Shown: positions 4,904 to 5,258 of the stretch, piece after piece | How positions within the stretch are numbered: position 1 is the first letter of the stretch | Layout: the number at the start of each line of letters is the position of its first letter | NCBI GenBank assembly: GCA_028698405.1 | Contig: JAQVDF010000177.1 | Location: forward strand, 1 to 5,258 | Origin: Phenylobacterium sp. | GTDB taxonomy: Bacteria > Pseudomonadota > Alphaproteobacteria > Caulobacterales > Caulobacteraceae | Direction of reading: 5' to 3' | Length of the DNA stretch: 5,258 nt | Position numbers and translations under genes: made by a program | The notes under the pieces: generated by a model | What the model was told of the DNA's origin: nothing | Databases searched by the model: none | The model's input: the letters and a program-made list of their open reading frames with translations, nothing else

Positions 4904-5258
4904 ATGAGCGTTACGGGGATTTCCGCCAACCGGCTGGAACTGCTGCAGATCGCCGAGGCGGTCGCGCGCGAGAAGTCGATCGACAAGGAGATCGTCATCG
5001 AGGCGATCGAAGAGGCGATCCAGAAGGGCGCCCGGGCCCGCTACGGCGCCGAGCACGACATCCGCGTGCACATCGATCCCAAGACCGGCGAGACGACCGT
5101 CAAGCGCGTGCTCACCGTTGTCGACGACGACGCGACCTGGAACGTCGAGGAAGGCGAGGAGGAGCCGGTCGGCATCATCCGCCTGTCCGACGCCAAGCGG
5201 ACCGACAAGGACGCCTTCGTGGGCAAGGTCTACGAAGAGATCCTGCCGCCGTTCGAGT
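4904..5258 (+). CDS. nusA: Transcription termination/antitermination factor NusA (5' part; runs off the right edge)
   Basis: NusA binds RNA polymerase and nascent RNA and modulates pausing, intrinsic termination and antitermination. The visible 118 residues (plus one base) are the N-terminal RNA-polymerase-binding domain: NRLELLQIAEAVAREKSID (9-27), the helix KEIVIEAIEEAIQKGARARYG (28-48), a beta region HDIRVHIDPKTGET (51-64), and FVGKVYEEILPPFE near the edge (105-118). The S1, KH and C-terminal domains lie beyond the window, so integrity cannot be judged. The frame is open to position 5258. It starts with ATG after a good Shine-Dalgarno and directly follows rimP. As a termination factor it is a plausible controller of the attenuator ahead of its own operon (inference). 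Confidence 0.97.
   Translation, partial: MSVTGISANRLELLQIAEAVAREKSIDKEIVIEAIEEAIQKGARARYGAEHDIRVHIDPKTGETTVKRVLTVVDDDATWNVEEGEEEPVGIIRLSDAKRTDKDAFVGKVYEEILPPFE

Overview
The window looks like a high-GC alphaproteobacterium of the Caulobacteraceae (Caulobacter/Phenylobacterium type). The main reasons are the RimP sequence, which closely resembles the Caulobacter protein as I remember it, the rimP-nusA gene order, and the overall base composition. This placement is from memory and was not searched.

Layout. (1) Positions 2-208, + strand: an unrecognised C-terminal fragment, possibly the end of a gene that starts left of the window. (2) Positions 227-3877, - strand: a tight three-gene operon read right to left. 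It encodes a TonB-dependent outer-membrane receptor (3877-1781), a small secreted two-cysteine protein (1767-1225), and a di-heme cytochrome c of the MauG/bacterial cytochrome c peroxidase superfamily (1228-227), closest in my recollection to the MbnH 'metallo-mystery pair' oxidases. The receptor stop and the next start are 13 nt apart, and the last two genes overlap in an ATGA, so co-expression is very likely. (3) Positions 3878-4343: a 466-nt divergent intergenic region. It holds a candidate promoter and operator for the receptor operon, a 14-bp perfect palindrome, two hairpins, a good promoter facing right, and a short leader ending in an intrinsic-terminator hairpin just before rimP. (4) Positions 4344-5258, + strand: rimP (complete) and nusA (5' part only), the start of the conserved rimP-nusA-infB translation/transcription operon.

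How it may work. By analogy with the MbnT/MbnP/MbnH and MopE/CorA copper systems, the receptor would import a metal or metal complex across the outer membrane. The periplasmic di-heme enzyme would oxidatively modify a partner protein or carry out peroxidase chemistry. The small secreted protein takes the partner's place but does not look like MbnP. This makes the operon the most interesting part of the window: a candidate variant metal-handling system with a non-canonical partner and a non-canonical residue at the variable heme-ligand position. Substrate and metal are inferred, not shown.

The rimP-nusA side is ordinary core biology. Its leader carries a clear attenuator-like terminator between promoter and rimP, consistent with the known practice of controlling this operon by premature termination.
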